A stretch of 64,000 bases of DNA from Cytophagales bacterium WSM2-2 (GTDB lineage: Bacteria; Bacteroidota; Bacteroidia; Cytophagales; Cyclobacteriaceae): assembly GCA_015472025.1 (NCBI GenBank), contig BNHL01000001.1, positions 1,523,501-1,587,500 on the forward strand, written 5' to 3'. Positions 27,054 through 35,425 of this stretch are shown here, piece after piece (the first letter of the stretch is position 1; each line of letters starts with the position of its first letter). A program made the translations under genes and the position numbers. The notes below the pieces were generated by a model, which was not told the origin of the DNA, made no database searches, and saw only the letters and a list, made by a program, of their open reading frames with translations.

Positions 27054-28058
27054 ATGCTAAATATTGCACTCGTTGGCTACGGTTATTGGGGGAGAAATCT
27101 GGCAAGAAATTTTTACAACTATTCAGGATGCAGGCTTCATACAATTGTTGAGAGAGATGCTTCGCAACTATCAGGTGTTACTCGCAATTTTCCAGATGTA
27201 AGGCTGATTTCTGAGGCTTCTACCGCATTTACTGACAGTGAAATAGATGCTATTGCGATTGCAACTCCACCATCAACGCATTACTCTCTCGCAAAAGAAG
27301 CCCTGCTTGCTGGTAAGCATGTTTTGGTCGAAAAACCGATGACAACCTTGGTGAGTCAAAGTCTGGAGTTAATAGATATAGCGCTGAAAAAAAATCTCAC
27401 ATTGATGCCTGACCACACATTTTTGTACACTGGGGCTGTGCAAAAAATCAAAGCATTGATCAGCTCAGGTGAAATCGGAAATATTAATTATGTCGACTCG
27501 ATCCGTATCAATCTGGGGTTATTTCAAAACGATGTCAACGTGCTGTGGGACTTGGCCGCCCACGATATTTCTATATGCGATTATTTGCTAAGCCTATTCC
27601 CCATCAGCGTACAGGCCAATGGTATTTCGCACCCCAGAAATGGAATTGAAAATATCGCTTACCTCACACTGAAATATGAGGGGGATTTGATTGCTCATTT
27701 TAACTGTTCATGGTCTTCGCCAGTAAAGATCCGGCAAATGTTATTAGGGGGTGATAAAAAAATGATTCTCTACAACGATATGGAGCCCACGGAAAAAGTT
27801 AAAATCTACGATTCCGGATACTCTATTTCTCCGCAGGAAAAATCAAGGGTTTTGATCGACTATAGAACAGGGGATATTTTCGTGCCTAAGGTTCCTTTGA
27901 GCGAGGCCCTGACCGAAATGGCTAAGGATTTTGTGAACTCTATTGAAACAGGCCGCCTCCCCTTGTCAAATTATAAAACCGGATTGAACGTAGTGAAAGT
28001 CCTGGAAGCCAGTGAGCAAAGCATAAAAAATAACGGTAAGGAAATAATACTAAAATAA
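27054..28058 (+). CDS. Gfo/Idh/MocA-family sugar-nucleotide oxidoreductase
   Basis: A 334-residue NAD(P)-dependent dehydrogenase starting at ATG 27054 ([20 protein letters not shown]). The Rossmann glycine motif GYGYWG is at the N-terminus and the family EKP motif (VLVEKPMTT) near residue 98. [15 protein letters not shown] near 170 carries the catalytic His-Asp region. With the next two genes it forms the dehydrogenase, acyltransferase, aminotransferase trio known from WbpB-WbpD-WbpE and WlbA-WlbB-WlbC, which build 2,3-diacetamido-uronic acid sugar nucleotides by 3-oxidation. No UDP-GlcNAc 6-dehydrogenase is visible in the window, so the exact substrate is open. Confidence 0.87.
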   Translation: MLNIALVGYGYWGRNLARNFYNYSGCRLHTIVERDASQLSGVTRNFPDVRLISEASTAFTDSEIDAIAIATPPSTHYSLAKEALLAGKHVLVEKPMTTLVSQSLELIDIALKKNLTLMPDHTFLYTGAVQKIKALISSGEIGNINYVDSIRINLGLFQNDVNVLWDLAAHDISICDYLLSLFPISVQANGISHPRNGIENIAYLTLKYEGDLIAHFNCSWSSPVKIRQMLLGGDKKMILYNDMEPTEKVKIYDSGYSISPQEKSRVLIDYRTGDIFVPKVPLSEALTEMAKDFVNSIETGRLPLSNYKTGLNVVKVLEASEQSIKNNGKEIILK

Positions 28059-28546
28059 TGATTCTAAATGTCGACAATGAGAGGCAGTCAATCAGCAATG
28101 TGGAGGTTGGTGCCGATGTACGGATTTTTAAGTTTGTTAACCTCTACGGCTGCAAGATCGGAGACGGATCTAAAATTGGTTCCTTTGTAGAAATCCAGAA
28201 AGGCGTGACTATAGGTAAGAACTGCAAAGTATCCAGCCACACTTTCATCTGTGAGGGTGTCACTATTGACGATGGGGTTTTTGTCGGCCATAATGTATCA
28301 TTCATCAACGATATGATTCCACGCGCTGTCAATGCAGACGGTTCCCTTCAAACGGAAATGGATTGGCAACTTGTAATGACTCGCGTAGGAGCACGCTCCT
28401 CCATAGGTACTGGCGCAACGATCCTTGGTGGTGTAACCATTGGTAAAAATGCGCTGGTAGGAGCGGGCAGTGTAGTTACCAAAGATGTTCCTGATAATGC
28501 AGTCGTTGTTGGCAATCCGGCCAAAATAATACGTTATGTCAGTTAA
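28058..28546 (+). CDS. Left-handed beta-helix acyltransferase (WbpD/WlbB-like)
   Basis: A 162-residue hexapeptide-repeat protein. Isoleucine/valine/glycine-rich repeats run through almost the whole chain ([19 protein letters not shown], then [20 protein letters not shown]). The loop [14 protein letters not shown] holds the position where WbpD/WlbB-type N-acetyltransferases carry active-site residues ([10 protein letters not shown]). It probably acetylates, or otherwise acylates with a coenzyme A thioester, the 3-amino group of a sugar nucleotide. The ATG overlaps the dehydrogenase stop by one base (TAATG), and the aminotransferase follows after 15 bases. Confidence 0.87.
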   Translation: MILNVDNERQSISNVEVGADVRIFKFVNLYGCKIGDGSKIGSFVEIQKGVTIGKNCKVSSHTFICEGVTIDDGVFVGHNVSFINDMIPRAVNADGSLQTEMDWQLVMTRVGARSSIGTGATILGGVTIGKNALVGAGSVVTKDVPDNAVVVGNPAKIIRYVS

Positions 28547-28561
28547 CAAAAGATTTAATAA

Positions 28562-29665
28562 ATGATTTCACCAATTCCTTTCCTTGACCTAAGGAAACAA
28601 TATCAGAGCATTCGCGAGGAGATACGCGTGGCAATAAATAGCGTCTGCGAAGAAACCGCTTTCTCAGGGGGAAAATTTATCGAGCAATTTGAAAAAGATT
28701 TTGCTCAGTATTGCGGAACAAAGTACTGTGTCGCCGTAAATAATGGCACATCGGCCCTGCACTTGGCTATGTTGGCATTGGGAATAAAGGCTGGGGATGA
28801 AGTAATTGTTCCCGCAAATACTTTCATCGCTACGGCATGGGGGGCTTCCTACACAGGTGCTACCCCTGTATTTATTGATTGTGATCCGCTCACATGGGAG
28901 ATTGATCCTAACTCTGTTCAGCAAAAAATTACCAAAAGGACAAAGGCAATCATGGGGGTACATCTTTATGGCCAGCCGTTTGATATTGAAACATTGCAGT
29001 CTGTAGCGAAAAAAAATGGCCTTTACTTAGTTGAAGATGCTGCCCAGGCGCACGGGGCTCGCTATAAGGGAACGCGCGTTGGTGGATTTGGTGAAATGGC
29101 TTGCTTTAGTTTTTATCCCGGCAAAAATCTGGGGACGTATGGTGAAGGTGGTGGTATCACTACTAATAATGAATCGTATTACAGGCATTTGCTTAGTCTT
29201 CGAAATCATGGCTCAAGCACACGCTATTATCATGACGAGATTGGATACAACATGCGAATGGGTGGATTTGAGGCCGCTGTGTTGAGTGTGAAATTGAAGT
29301 ATCTGGACCAGTGGAACTCAGATCGCAAAAAAGTAGCAAATCGATATCGACAGGAAATTAAGAATGCATTAATTCGATTTCAGCACGAGCCGGATTTTTC
29401 TGAATCAGCCCATCACTTGGCCGTGATTACAACCGACAATCGCGAAAAACTTATCAAGCACCTCAATGAAAATAACATATTTCCGGGGCTGCACTACCCA
29501 GTACCTTGCCACCTCCAAAAAGCTTACCGGGATCTTGGCTATCAAAAAGGGAGTATACCCAATGCTGAATATTTGTCTGAACATTGTTTGAGTCTGCCAA
29601 TGTATGCAGAGTTGAATTCTGACGAAATCGATTATATTATCAGTACAGTGAATTCCTACTCATGA
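28562..29665 (+). CDS. DegT/DnrJ/EryC1/StrS aminotransferase (sugar 3-aminotransferase-like)
   Basis: A 367-residue PLP-dependent sugar aminotransferase. The N-terminus (IPFLDLRKQYQSIREEI) is typical of the WbpE/WlbC and FdtB branch. NGTSALHLAM binds the cofactor phosphate, VEDAAQAHGA near residue 157 carries the aspartate pairing with the pyridine nitrogen, and Lys188 in FYPGKNLG forms the Schiff base. It would convert a 3-keto sugar nucleotide to the 3-amino form, between the dehydrogenase and acyltransferase steps encoded by the two preceding genes. Its TGA overlaps the ATG of the next glycosyltransferase (ATGA). Confidence 0.9.
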   Translation: MISPIPFLDLRKQYQSIREEIRVAINSVCEETAFSGGKFIEQFEKDFAQYCGTKYCVAVNNGTSALHLAMLALGIKAGDEVIVPANTFIATAWGASYTGATPVFIDCDPLTWEIDPNSVQQKITKRTKAIMGVHLYGQPFDIETLQSVAKKNGLYLVEDAAQAHGARYKGTRVGGFGEMACFSFYPGKNLGTYGEGGGITTNNESYYRHLLSLRNHGSSTRYYHDEIGYNMRMGGFEAAVLSVKLKYLDQWNSDRKKVANRYRQEIKNALIRFQHEPDFSESAHHLAVITTDNREKLIKHLNENNIFPGLHYPVPCHLQKAYRDLGYQKGSIPNAEYLSEHCLSLPMYAELNSDEIDYIISTVNSYS

Positions 29666-30663
29666 TAGATCAGGCCCTCACAGCTATTCTGCAAGAAGCC
29701 AAAAAGGCGAAGGGAAATTTGATATCCATTATCCTGCCTGTTTTTAATGAGGCCAAAAATCTGCCGATCGTAGTAGACGAACTTTGCGAGCACCTGGTCC
29801 ATTTTCCGAAATACAAATTCGAGATTACATTCGTAGACGATCGGTCTGTCGATGAATCTTTCGAAGTGTTAAATAATTTGTCTAAGCGACAGTTGTTAAA
29901 CGTTCGCATTTCAGTCGTAAGATTGGCTAAAAATTCAGGTAGTCACATTGCAATAACCGCCGGGCTGAATATCGCGAGAGGTGATTTTGCTATTATCATG
30001 GCCAGTGATGGACAAGACCCCGCTTCCGTTGTCACCCAGCTTATCGAAGAATGGGAAAAAGGTTGTGAATTGATCTTAGCTTCAAGGTCAGATAATTTGG
30101 ATCATTCAGCTCTTGGTAATTTTTTATCTGCAATGGCATGGAGGTTAATGCGCTGGAGTACAAAAATTAAGATGCCCGAAAAAGGATGTGATCTTTTGGG
30201 TATGGACAAAAAGGTATTAAGGGCTTTTAACAAGATGGATGAGCGAAATACCACCTTCATATTTCGCATCCTTTCTTTGGGTTTCAAACAGAAAGAAATT
30301 CAGTATGTGAAGCGAGCGCGTATATCCGGTAAGAGTAACTGGAGTTTTTTAAAAAAAATCGCAATTATTCTCGATGCTGTCACCGGATATTCCAGTCGTC
30401 CATTGCAACTCATCACCAAACTCGGTTTGTTCATTTTTCTTATTCTGTTATTAAGATGGACATACGTAGTCTTTACTATTTATGTTCTTGACCGAAAGCC
30501 AACAGAATTAACCATTATCTTAAATACTATATTCACTTCGTTGGCGGTGCAAATACTCCTCCTTGGCGTGATCGGTGACTATATCTGGCGAATACTCGAT
30601 GAAGCCCGAAAGCGCCCGTCTTACGAGATCAGCGATGTAACGGGTGAAATCTTCAGCGACTAG
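29662..30663 (+). CDS. Polyprenyl-phosphate glycosyltransferase, GT2 (DPM1/ArnC-like)
   Basis: A 333-residue GT2 enzyme with IILPVFNEAKNLPIVVDEL at the N-terminus, FVDDRSVDES near residue 55 and an IMASDGQDPAS metal site near 112. The C-terminus has two hydrophobic helices (about residues 252-275 and 290-318). This layout matches enzymes that load a sugar on dolichyl or undecaprenyl phosphate on the cytoplasmic face. The product would serve a periplasmic GT-C transferase, and a candidate is encoded at 36562. The start ATG overlaps the aminotransferase stop. Its carrier lipid and sugar are inferred from the family only. Confidence 0.85.
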   Translation: MIDQALTAILQEAKKAKGNLISIILPVFNEAKNLPIVVDELCEHLVHFPKYKFEITFVDDRSVDESFEVLNNLSKRQLLNVRISVVRLAKNSGSHIAITAGLNIARGDFAIIMASDGQDPASVVTQLIEEWEKGCELILASRSDNLDHSALGNFLSAMAWRLMRWSTKIKMPEKGCDLLGMDKKVLRAFNKMDERNTTFIFRILSLGFKQKEIQYVKRARISGKSNWSFLKKIAIILDAVTGYSSRPLQLITKLGLFIFLILLLRWTYVVFTIYVLDRKPTELTIILNTIFTSLAVQILLLGVIGDYIWRILDEARKRPSYEISDVTGEIFSD

Positions 30664-30673
30664 CAATTTTAAC

Positions 30674-31792
30674 ATGTTCAAATTCGATAGAATCCCATTC
30701 TATTTTAGAGCCCACGAGAATCAGGACAATGGAGGGTTCCCACGCATACTGCCTTTTCAATTGTATTTTGATGAGGATTTAGGAATGTTTCGACAAAAAC
30801 CTACGCCTGATCTCCGCATACTCTTAGATCAAGTCTATAAGCAAGGATCACTTGCAGAAGGTTCATTATCAAGGGAGTCAGGGAAGACGTACCGAGGTAA
30901 GTTCGTGGATTATCTTTTGTCAAATAATTCAGGAAAATTATTGAAAGTACTGGAGGTTGGGTTCGGATCAGGTATCATCTTGAAAGAGTTAAAGGATCGC
31001 GGATTTGGCAACCTGACAGGTATTGAGCCAGGAGATCATGCTCGCGTTAATGGGTTGAGTGGGGTTAGACTGATCCATGATTATTTTCCCTCGAAAGAAA
31101 TAAATGGAAAGTTCGACTTGGTTTATTCTCTTATGGTGCTGGAACATATCGAAGATCCGGTGCAATATCTGAAAGAGCTTGTGCAGGTTACCAGTGATGA
31201 AGGCAAAATCATTATTGGTGTACCCAATTGCGAGACATGCCTTCAGGACGGTGATGTGTCTGTATTTATTCATGAGCACTTCAGTTATTTCACCAGGGCC
31301 TCGATTGCCAAACTGGCAAGCAAAACAGAATTTCATCTTGAGGACATCTCAATCATCGAAGGCTCATTCATTTTCACTTTAAGCAAAAAAGCAGATGGGA
31401 CTGCAATTACAAAAACATTCGAAAATCCAGGGGTATTCTACGAGCGTGTAAAAAATCATATCGACAAGCTTCGGAGCTTACTCGAGCAATATGAGGGTTT
31501 TGAACTAGCTATCTATACTCCCATTCGAGCAATGAATGCACTTTATATCATTGGAAGAACAGATTTCAGATTAGTTGACGACAGTACTGAATTACGATCG
31601 AAGTACCTCGCAGGCCTCACTTCACCAATTGAATCTTTTGAGGACATGGCCTCAAACCCTCCGAAATACGTATTGATCTTCTCACGGACATTTGGCGACC
31701 GGATAAAAACAAAATGCCTGTCAGATCCGCGGCTGCGGAATACAAAGATTTTGACTTTGGATGAGCTGGACAAAATTCAAAGCCATGAGTAA
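30674..31792 (+). CDS. Class I SAM-dependent methyltransferase (sugar C- or O-methyltransferase-like)
   Basis: A 372-residue protein from ATG 30674, eleven bases after the upstream stop. A GTG at 30644 inside the previous gene would add ten residues and is less likely. The SAM motif is VLEVGFGSGIILKEL near residue 94, then FDLVYSLMVLEHIEDPVQYL and IIIGVPNCE. About 100 residues precede it and about 180 follow, with EHFSYFTRASI. This arrangement resembles the larger sugar methyltransferases that have a second domain after the SAM domain. The substrate is unknown. Its last eight bases overlap the ATP-grasp gene. Confidence 0.75.
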   Translation: MFKFDRIPFYFRAHENQDNGGFPRILPFQLYFDEDLGMFRQKPTPDLRILLDQVYKQGSLAEGSLSRESGKTYRGKFVDYLLSNNSGKLLKVLEVGFGSGIILKELKDRGFGNLTGIEPGDHARVNGLSGVRLIHDYFPSKEINGKFDLVYSLMVLEHIEDPVQYLKELVQVTSDEGKIIIGVPNCETCLQDGDVSVFIHEHFSYFTRASIAKLASKTEFHLEDISIIEGSFIFTLSKKADGTAITKTFENPGVFYERVKNHIDKLRSLLEQYEGFELAIYTPIRAMNALYIIGRTDFRLVDDSTELRSKYLAGLTSPIESFEDMASNPPKYVLIFSRTFGDRIKTKCLSDPRLRNTKILTLDELDKIQSHE

Positions 31793-32834
31793 AAAAAATA
31801 TTCTGGTTACTGCTGTAGGTGGAAGAAGCGTGGGATCAGGAATAATTCATGCGCTTACTCGTGCATCTTCGGACGTGAGCAGTCGATGGAATGTAGTCTC
31901 CAGCGATGCTGACCCTTTTGCGTGGGGATTATATAAAACTTCTCAGGCCGTTATTCTCCCGTTGGCAAGCTCACCCGAGTACGTCAGCACGTTGCTGAAA
32001 ATCATCAGGAGTTATTCAATAGATGCCGTAATTCCGGGGTCCGAACCCGAAGTTAATTTGCTCACGGCTATCAGAGGTCAAATACCTGTGCCCATCATCG
32101 CCAACCAGGCTGAATTGATGCCCTTAATGATGGATAAATTTAAAGCGACTCAGAAGTTAAGAGAACTTGGTCTTAAGTTTATTGAGACTTTCCCAATAGA
32201 TGATTGGAGATCAGTCATCTCCAATCACCCGTTCCCGTTTGTCATCAAGCCAACTGTTGGTACAGGTGGCTCCAAGGGTCTCCACTTCGTTTTCAGCAAA
32301 GAAGAAATTGAGCGAATCCTGCCTCAGCTTAGTCCTGGCAGTAAATACTGCATTCAGCCATACGTGGGCACCGGAGAGGACGAATATACCGTGGGCGTCC
32401 TGTCCGATCGCGAAGGAAAAATTATCGATAGCATCGTTATGCGAAGAAAACTGGTTGGTCTTTCTCTTCTGGAATCCAGAATGAAGGATAATGTAAACTA
32501 TGCTGTGTCGAGTGGATATTCACAGGGGTTTTTTATTAAGGACGAGAGAATTCAGAATTTTTCAGAAAAACTCGCGCTGCAGTTGAATAGCAAAGGCCCA
32601 CTAAATATTCAATTACGAGTAAGCGGTGATGATATTTACGTATTTGAAATTCACCCAAGGTTCTCCGGAACGAGCACTATGAGGGCTGATGTCGGATTTA
32701 ACGAGCCCGATGTTCTATTACGGAATACACTTTACAACGAAAATTTTACCAGACTGAATTATCAATCCGAGGTAGCAGTGATCCGTGCCTTTGAACACGT
32801 TGTCGTGCCTATTAAGCAAATGATCAAACCTTGA
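31785..32834 (+). CDS. ATP-grasp enzyme of the polysaccharide locus
   Basis: A 349-residue ATP-grasp protein of the carbamoyl-phosphate-synthase-like group. The N-terminal domain begins KKNILVTAVGGRSVGSGI. The ATP-binding core shows PFVIKPTVGTGGSKGLHF near residue 148 and the metal-binding EIHPRFSGTST near 290. ATP-grasp enzymes join a carboxylate, by way of an acylphosphate, to an amine or another nucleophile, so this one could attach an amino acid or similar acid to an amino sugar. The start overlaps the methyltransferase gene by eight bases, and the stop overlaps the next TTG start (TTGA). The substrate is unknown. Confidence 0.78.
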   Translation: MSKKNILVTAVGGRSVGSGIIHALTRASSDVSSRWNVVSSDADPFAWGLYKTSQAVILPLASSPEYVSTLLKIIRSYSIDAVIPGSEPEVNLLTAIRGQIPVPIIANQAELMPLMMDKFKATQKLRELGLKFIETFPIDDWRSVISNHPFPFVIKPTVGTGGSKGLHFVFSKEEIERILPQLSPGSKYCIQPYVGTGEDEYTVGVLSDREGKIIDSIVMRRKLVGLSLLESRMKDNVNYAVSSGYSQGFFIKDERIQNFSEKLALQLNSKGPLNIQLRVSGDDIYVFEIHPRFSGTSTMRADVGFNEPDVLLRNTLYNENFTRLNYQSEVAVIRAFEHVVVPIKQMIKP

Positions 32835-33730
32835 AAGAGAATATCTTTATAACTGGAGCAACGGGCTTTGTGGGAACAGGCATAATTCAGGGGCTCGCAG
32901 ATGAAGGTTTTCAAATCACAGCCTCTTACCGGCACATCAGAGGCATCTTAAGAAAAAATATAGCATGGGTGCAGGCGGATTTGACCGACACTGAAAATGA
33001 TCTAAAAAGACATCTCGATTCTTCATCCACTCTGATCCACAATGCCGCAGTGATTCCTAAGACTCGGACACCCGAAGAACTCAGGCTATTGCAGTTAACC
33101 AACATTGATCTCACTGAAAGACTATTTGATACGGCAATTGCCTGCGGCATTAAAAGGATAATTTTTACCAGCGGCTTCAATGTGATTCAAAAACCGTTGC
33201 CTTCGATAATTACCGAAGAATCTCCAACGGAAGTTTATGAAGATCCGTATGCGTTTTCTAAAATTCAAGGCGAAAACTACCTGAAGCAAAAAGCTAGCCA
33301 GCATAACATCGCGTACAGTATTTTTAGAATATCGAGCCCTGTTTCTTTTTCATTGGAGCAAATGCCACAGACAGTGATAAGACAATGGATTGAAAAGTCG
33401 CTCAAAAACGAGAATTTAAAAATTCACGGTTCGGGAGGAAGAACTCAAGACTTTGTTTCATTGCATGATGTTGCCGAGGCTTATAAGAACTGCTTGATTC
33501 GCGGGGGTTCAGGCCTTTTTAACATAGCCTCTGGAACGCAACTATCGATGCTAGAGTTAGCTACACTCATCACGCAACGATTCAACAACCGGTTTCTTCA
33601 TGACGAGCCTGACACGAACGAAAACATTCATTGGAATATTTCGATTGCCAAGGCAATGAAAGAACTTGGTTATTCTCCGCAATATTCCTCAAAAGAGTGT
33701 ATCGTTCAACTTTTAAAAAGAATAAAATGA
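32831..33730 (+). CDS. NAD(P)-dependent epimerase/dehydratase (extended SDR)
   Basis: A 299-residue extended SDR enzyme that acts on nucleotide sugars in most relatives. Glycine motif ITGATGFVGTGI is at residues 7-18 and the active-site tyrosine and lysine are in YAFSKIQGENYL near 142. The usual serine is in IIFTSGFNVI near 117. Translation starts at TTG 32831, embedded in the TGA stop of the ATP-grasp gene; no ATG is near. The last four bases overlap the metallophosphoesterase start (ATGA). The reaction may be 4-epimerisation, 4-keto reduction or dehydration. Confidence 0.85.
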   Translation: MKENIFITGATGFVGTGIIQGLADEGFQITASYRHIRGILRKNIAWVQADLTDTENDLKRHLDSSSTLIHNAAVIPKTRTPEELRLLQLTNIDLTERLFDTAIACGIKRIIFTSGFNVIQKPLPSIITEESPTEVYEDPYAFSKIQGENYLKQKASQHNIAYSIFRISSPVSFSLEQMPQTVIRQWIEKSLKNENLKIHGSGGRTQDFVSLHDVAEAYKNCLIRGGSGLFNIASGTQLSMLELATLITQRFNNRFLHDEPDTNENIHWNISIAKAMKELGYSPQYSSKECIVQLLKRIK

Positions 33731-34443
33731 GATTCGCTGTTTTGAGCGACATACACTCCAACTGCTTTGCCCTCGAAGCAGTTATTAATGAATTTGTTCA
33801 ATATAAAATTGATAGACTTATCATTCTGGGAGATATCTTCGGGTACTATCCATGGGCTTCAAAAACATACACCTTGCTAATGCCATTTCTAGGAAATGCT
33901 ATTGCGATTAAGGGAAATCACGATCAGCTTTTACTGGAGATTCATCCTCCATCACCTGAACCCTCGTACTGGATGGCCGCGAGACAAAATGAAAATGAAC
34001 TCAAAAATTTGGACCCGCCTGCTTTAAAATGGTTACATAGTCTTTCGTTTAGCTCTTCAGTCACTATTGATAGGCGAAAGATTTCCCTATTTCACGGAAC
34101 ACCTCAAAATGCAAGCGATGGAAGATATTATCCAGATGATCAAAAAGATTATGATTGGTTTCCAAAAACCAATGAGGTGATCTTATTAGGGCATACACAT
34201 TACCCATTGCTCAGATCTACTCAGGATGGTGGGCTTATTGTTAACCCGGGATCAGTTGGACAGCCTCGGGACGGGAACCCGATGCCGTCCTGGTGTATTC
34301 TAAATACTGCTAACTTTGTATTTGAACACATTCGAACGAACTATAATCATTTGGCCGCCATGGAAGAATTAAAAAGCCTTAACTGGGAGCCAAGATCAAT
34401 CTCTGCGCTAGGTAAAACAAGTCCTGGCAAACTGAATTTTTAA
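33727..34443 (+). CDS. Metallophosphoesterase (YfcE/calcineurin-like)
   Basis: A 238-residue two-metal phosphoesterase. All family motifs are present in order: SDIHSN at residues 7-12, GDIFGYYPW near 39, GNHDQ near 66, FHGTPQ near 142 and GHTHYP near 167. The ATG at 33727 overlaps the SDR stop (ATGA). An earlier start at 33631 would lie inside that gene and is rejected. Stand-alone phosphoesterases of this type are rarely part of a glycan operon, so a step removing phosphate or cleaving a phosphodiester from a sugar intermediate is possible (inference). It ends four bases before the next epimerase gene. Confidence 0.88.
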   Translation: MRFAVLSDIHSNCFALEAVINEFVQYKIDRLIILGDIFGYYPWASKTYTLLMPFLGNAIAIKGNHDQLLLEIHPPSPEPSYWMAARQNENELKNLDPPALKWLHSLSFSSSVTIDRRKISLFHGTPQNASDGRYYPDDQKDYDWFPKTNEVILLGHTHYPLLRSTQDGGLIVNPGSVGQPRDGNPMPSWCILNTANFVFEHIRTNYNHLAAMEELKSLNWEPRSISALGKTSPGKLNF

Positions 34444-34447
34444 TAAC

Positions 34448-35416
34448 ATGCAAACTAAAATTGAAGGAAGTACCATTTTGATTACCGGTGGTGCAGGTTT
34501 CATAGGCTCTTACATAGTAGAAGAACTAATTCCTTTACGCCCAAAAAAAATCACCATCATCGATAATTTGATTCGTGGGGGGCTTTTGAACATGATAGGT
34601 TTCAAGGACAATCCTATAATTGAATTCCATGAAGGAGACATCCGAGACTCCGCTTTAGTAGACAAATGCATGAAGGGGTGTGATTATCTTTTTCATCTCG
34701 CAGCGCTTCGAATCAATGCCTGTGCGGCTGATCCAAAAGAGGGATTTGATGTAATGATCAAAGGTACTTTTGATATCATTGAAAAAGCGAAGCTTCATCA
34801 CGTCAAGAAAATAATCTATTCATCCAGTGCTTCTGTTTACGGTCTGGCCACACATTTTCCTACTCCCGAAACAGACAATCCCTACGACAATCAAACGTTT
34901 TACGGTGGCGCCAAACTATGGGGCGAACAACTATTACGGAGTTATAAGTTTATGTTCAACATGGACTACGTTGCTCTCAGGTATTTTAACGTTTACGGGC
35001 CACGCATGGATACGGACGGTAAGTACACAGAAGTGATGATCCGATGGCTGGATTGTATCCGGGACGGAAAAAATCCACTGATCTTTGGGGATGGTTCAAC
35101 TACGATGGATTTTGTCTACGTACAAGACATTGCTAAAGCTAACATAGCAGCCCTTGTTGCAGACGTAACCGATGAGGCTTTCAATATTGGAACATCCACT
35201 GAAACTTCGCTGAAAGAACTCCTGGAGACCTTGCTGAAAGTTAATAACAGCAATCTTTCCTATGAGCTTAGACCAAGCAATACGATCAACCCCGTACAAA
35301 GGCGATTATCTGATATTAGCAAGGCTGAGCAACTACTTCATTTCAAGCCAGAAGTATCTCTCGAGAGCGGATTAAAAAAACTCTCATCCTGGTATTTTCA
35401 ATTGCAAAAAAAATAG
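34448..35416 (+). CDS. NAD-dependent epimerase/dehydratase (UDP-glucose 4-epimerase-like)
   Basis: A 322-residue extended SDR enzyme. The NAD motif ILITGGAGFIGSYIVEEL lies at residues 10-27, the catalytic serine region is IIYSSSASVYG near 122, and the Tyr-x3-Lys pair is in FYGGAKLWGEQLL near 150. RYFNVYGPRMD and DFVYVQDIAKAN are typical of nucleotide-sugar 4-epimerases. It could be a UDP-hexose or UDP-HexNAc 4-epimerase or a decarboxylase relative. It sits between the phosphoesterase and the second DegT aminotransferase, with spacers of four and nine bases, and is probably in the same operon. Confidence 0.87.
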   Translation: MQTKIEGSTILITGGAGFIGSYIVEELIPLRPKKITIIDNLIRGGLLNMIGFKDNPIIEFHEGDIRDSALVDKCMKGCDYLFHLAALRINACAADPKEGFDVMIKGTFDIIEKAKLHHVKKIIYSSSASVYGLATHFPTPETDNPYDNQTFYGGAKLWGEQLLRSYKFMFNMDYVALRYFNVYGPRMDTDGKYTEVMIRWLDCIRDGKNPLIFGDGSTTMDFVYVQDIAKANIAALVADVTDEAFNIGTSTETSLKELLETLLKVNNSNLSYELRPSNTINPVQRRLSDISKAEQLLHFKPEVSLESGLKKLSSWYFQLQKK

Positions 35417-35425
35417 GCAAATACA

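Noticed and set aside
33631..33726. Upstream start for the metallophosphoesterase
   Set aside because: It would lie inside the SDR gene; ATG 33727 overlaps the SDR stop and opens directly on the conserved motif.
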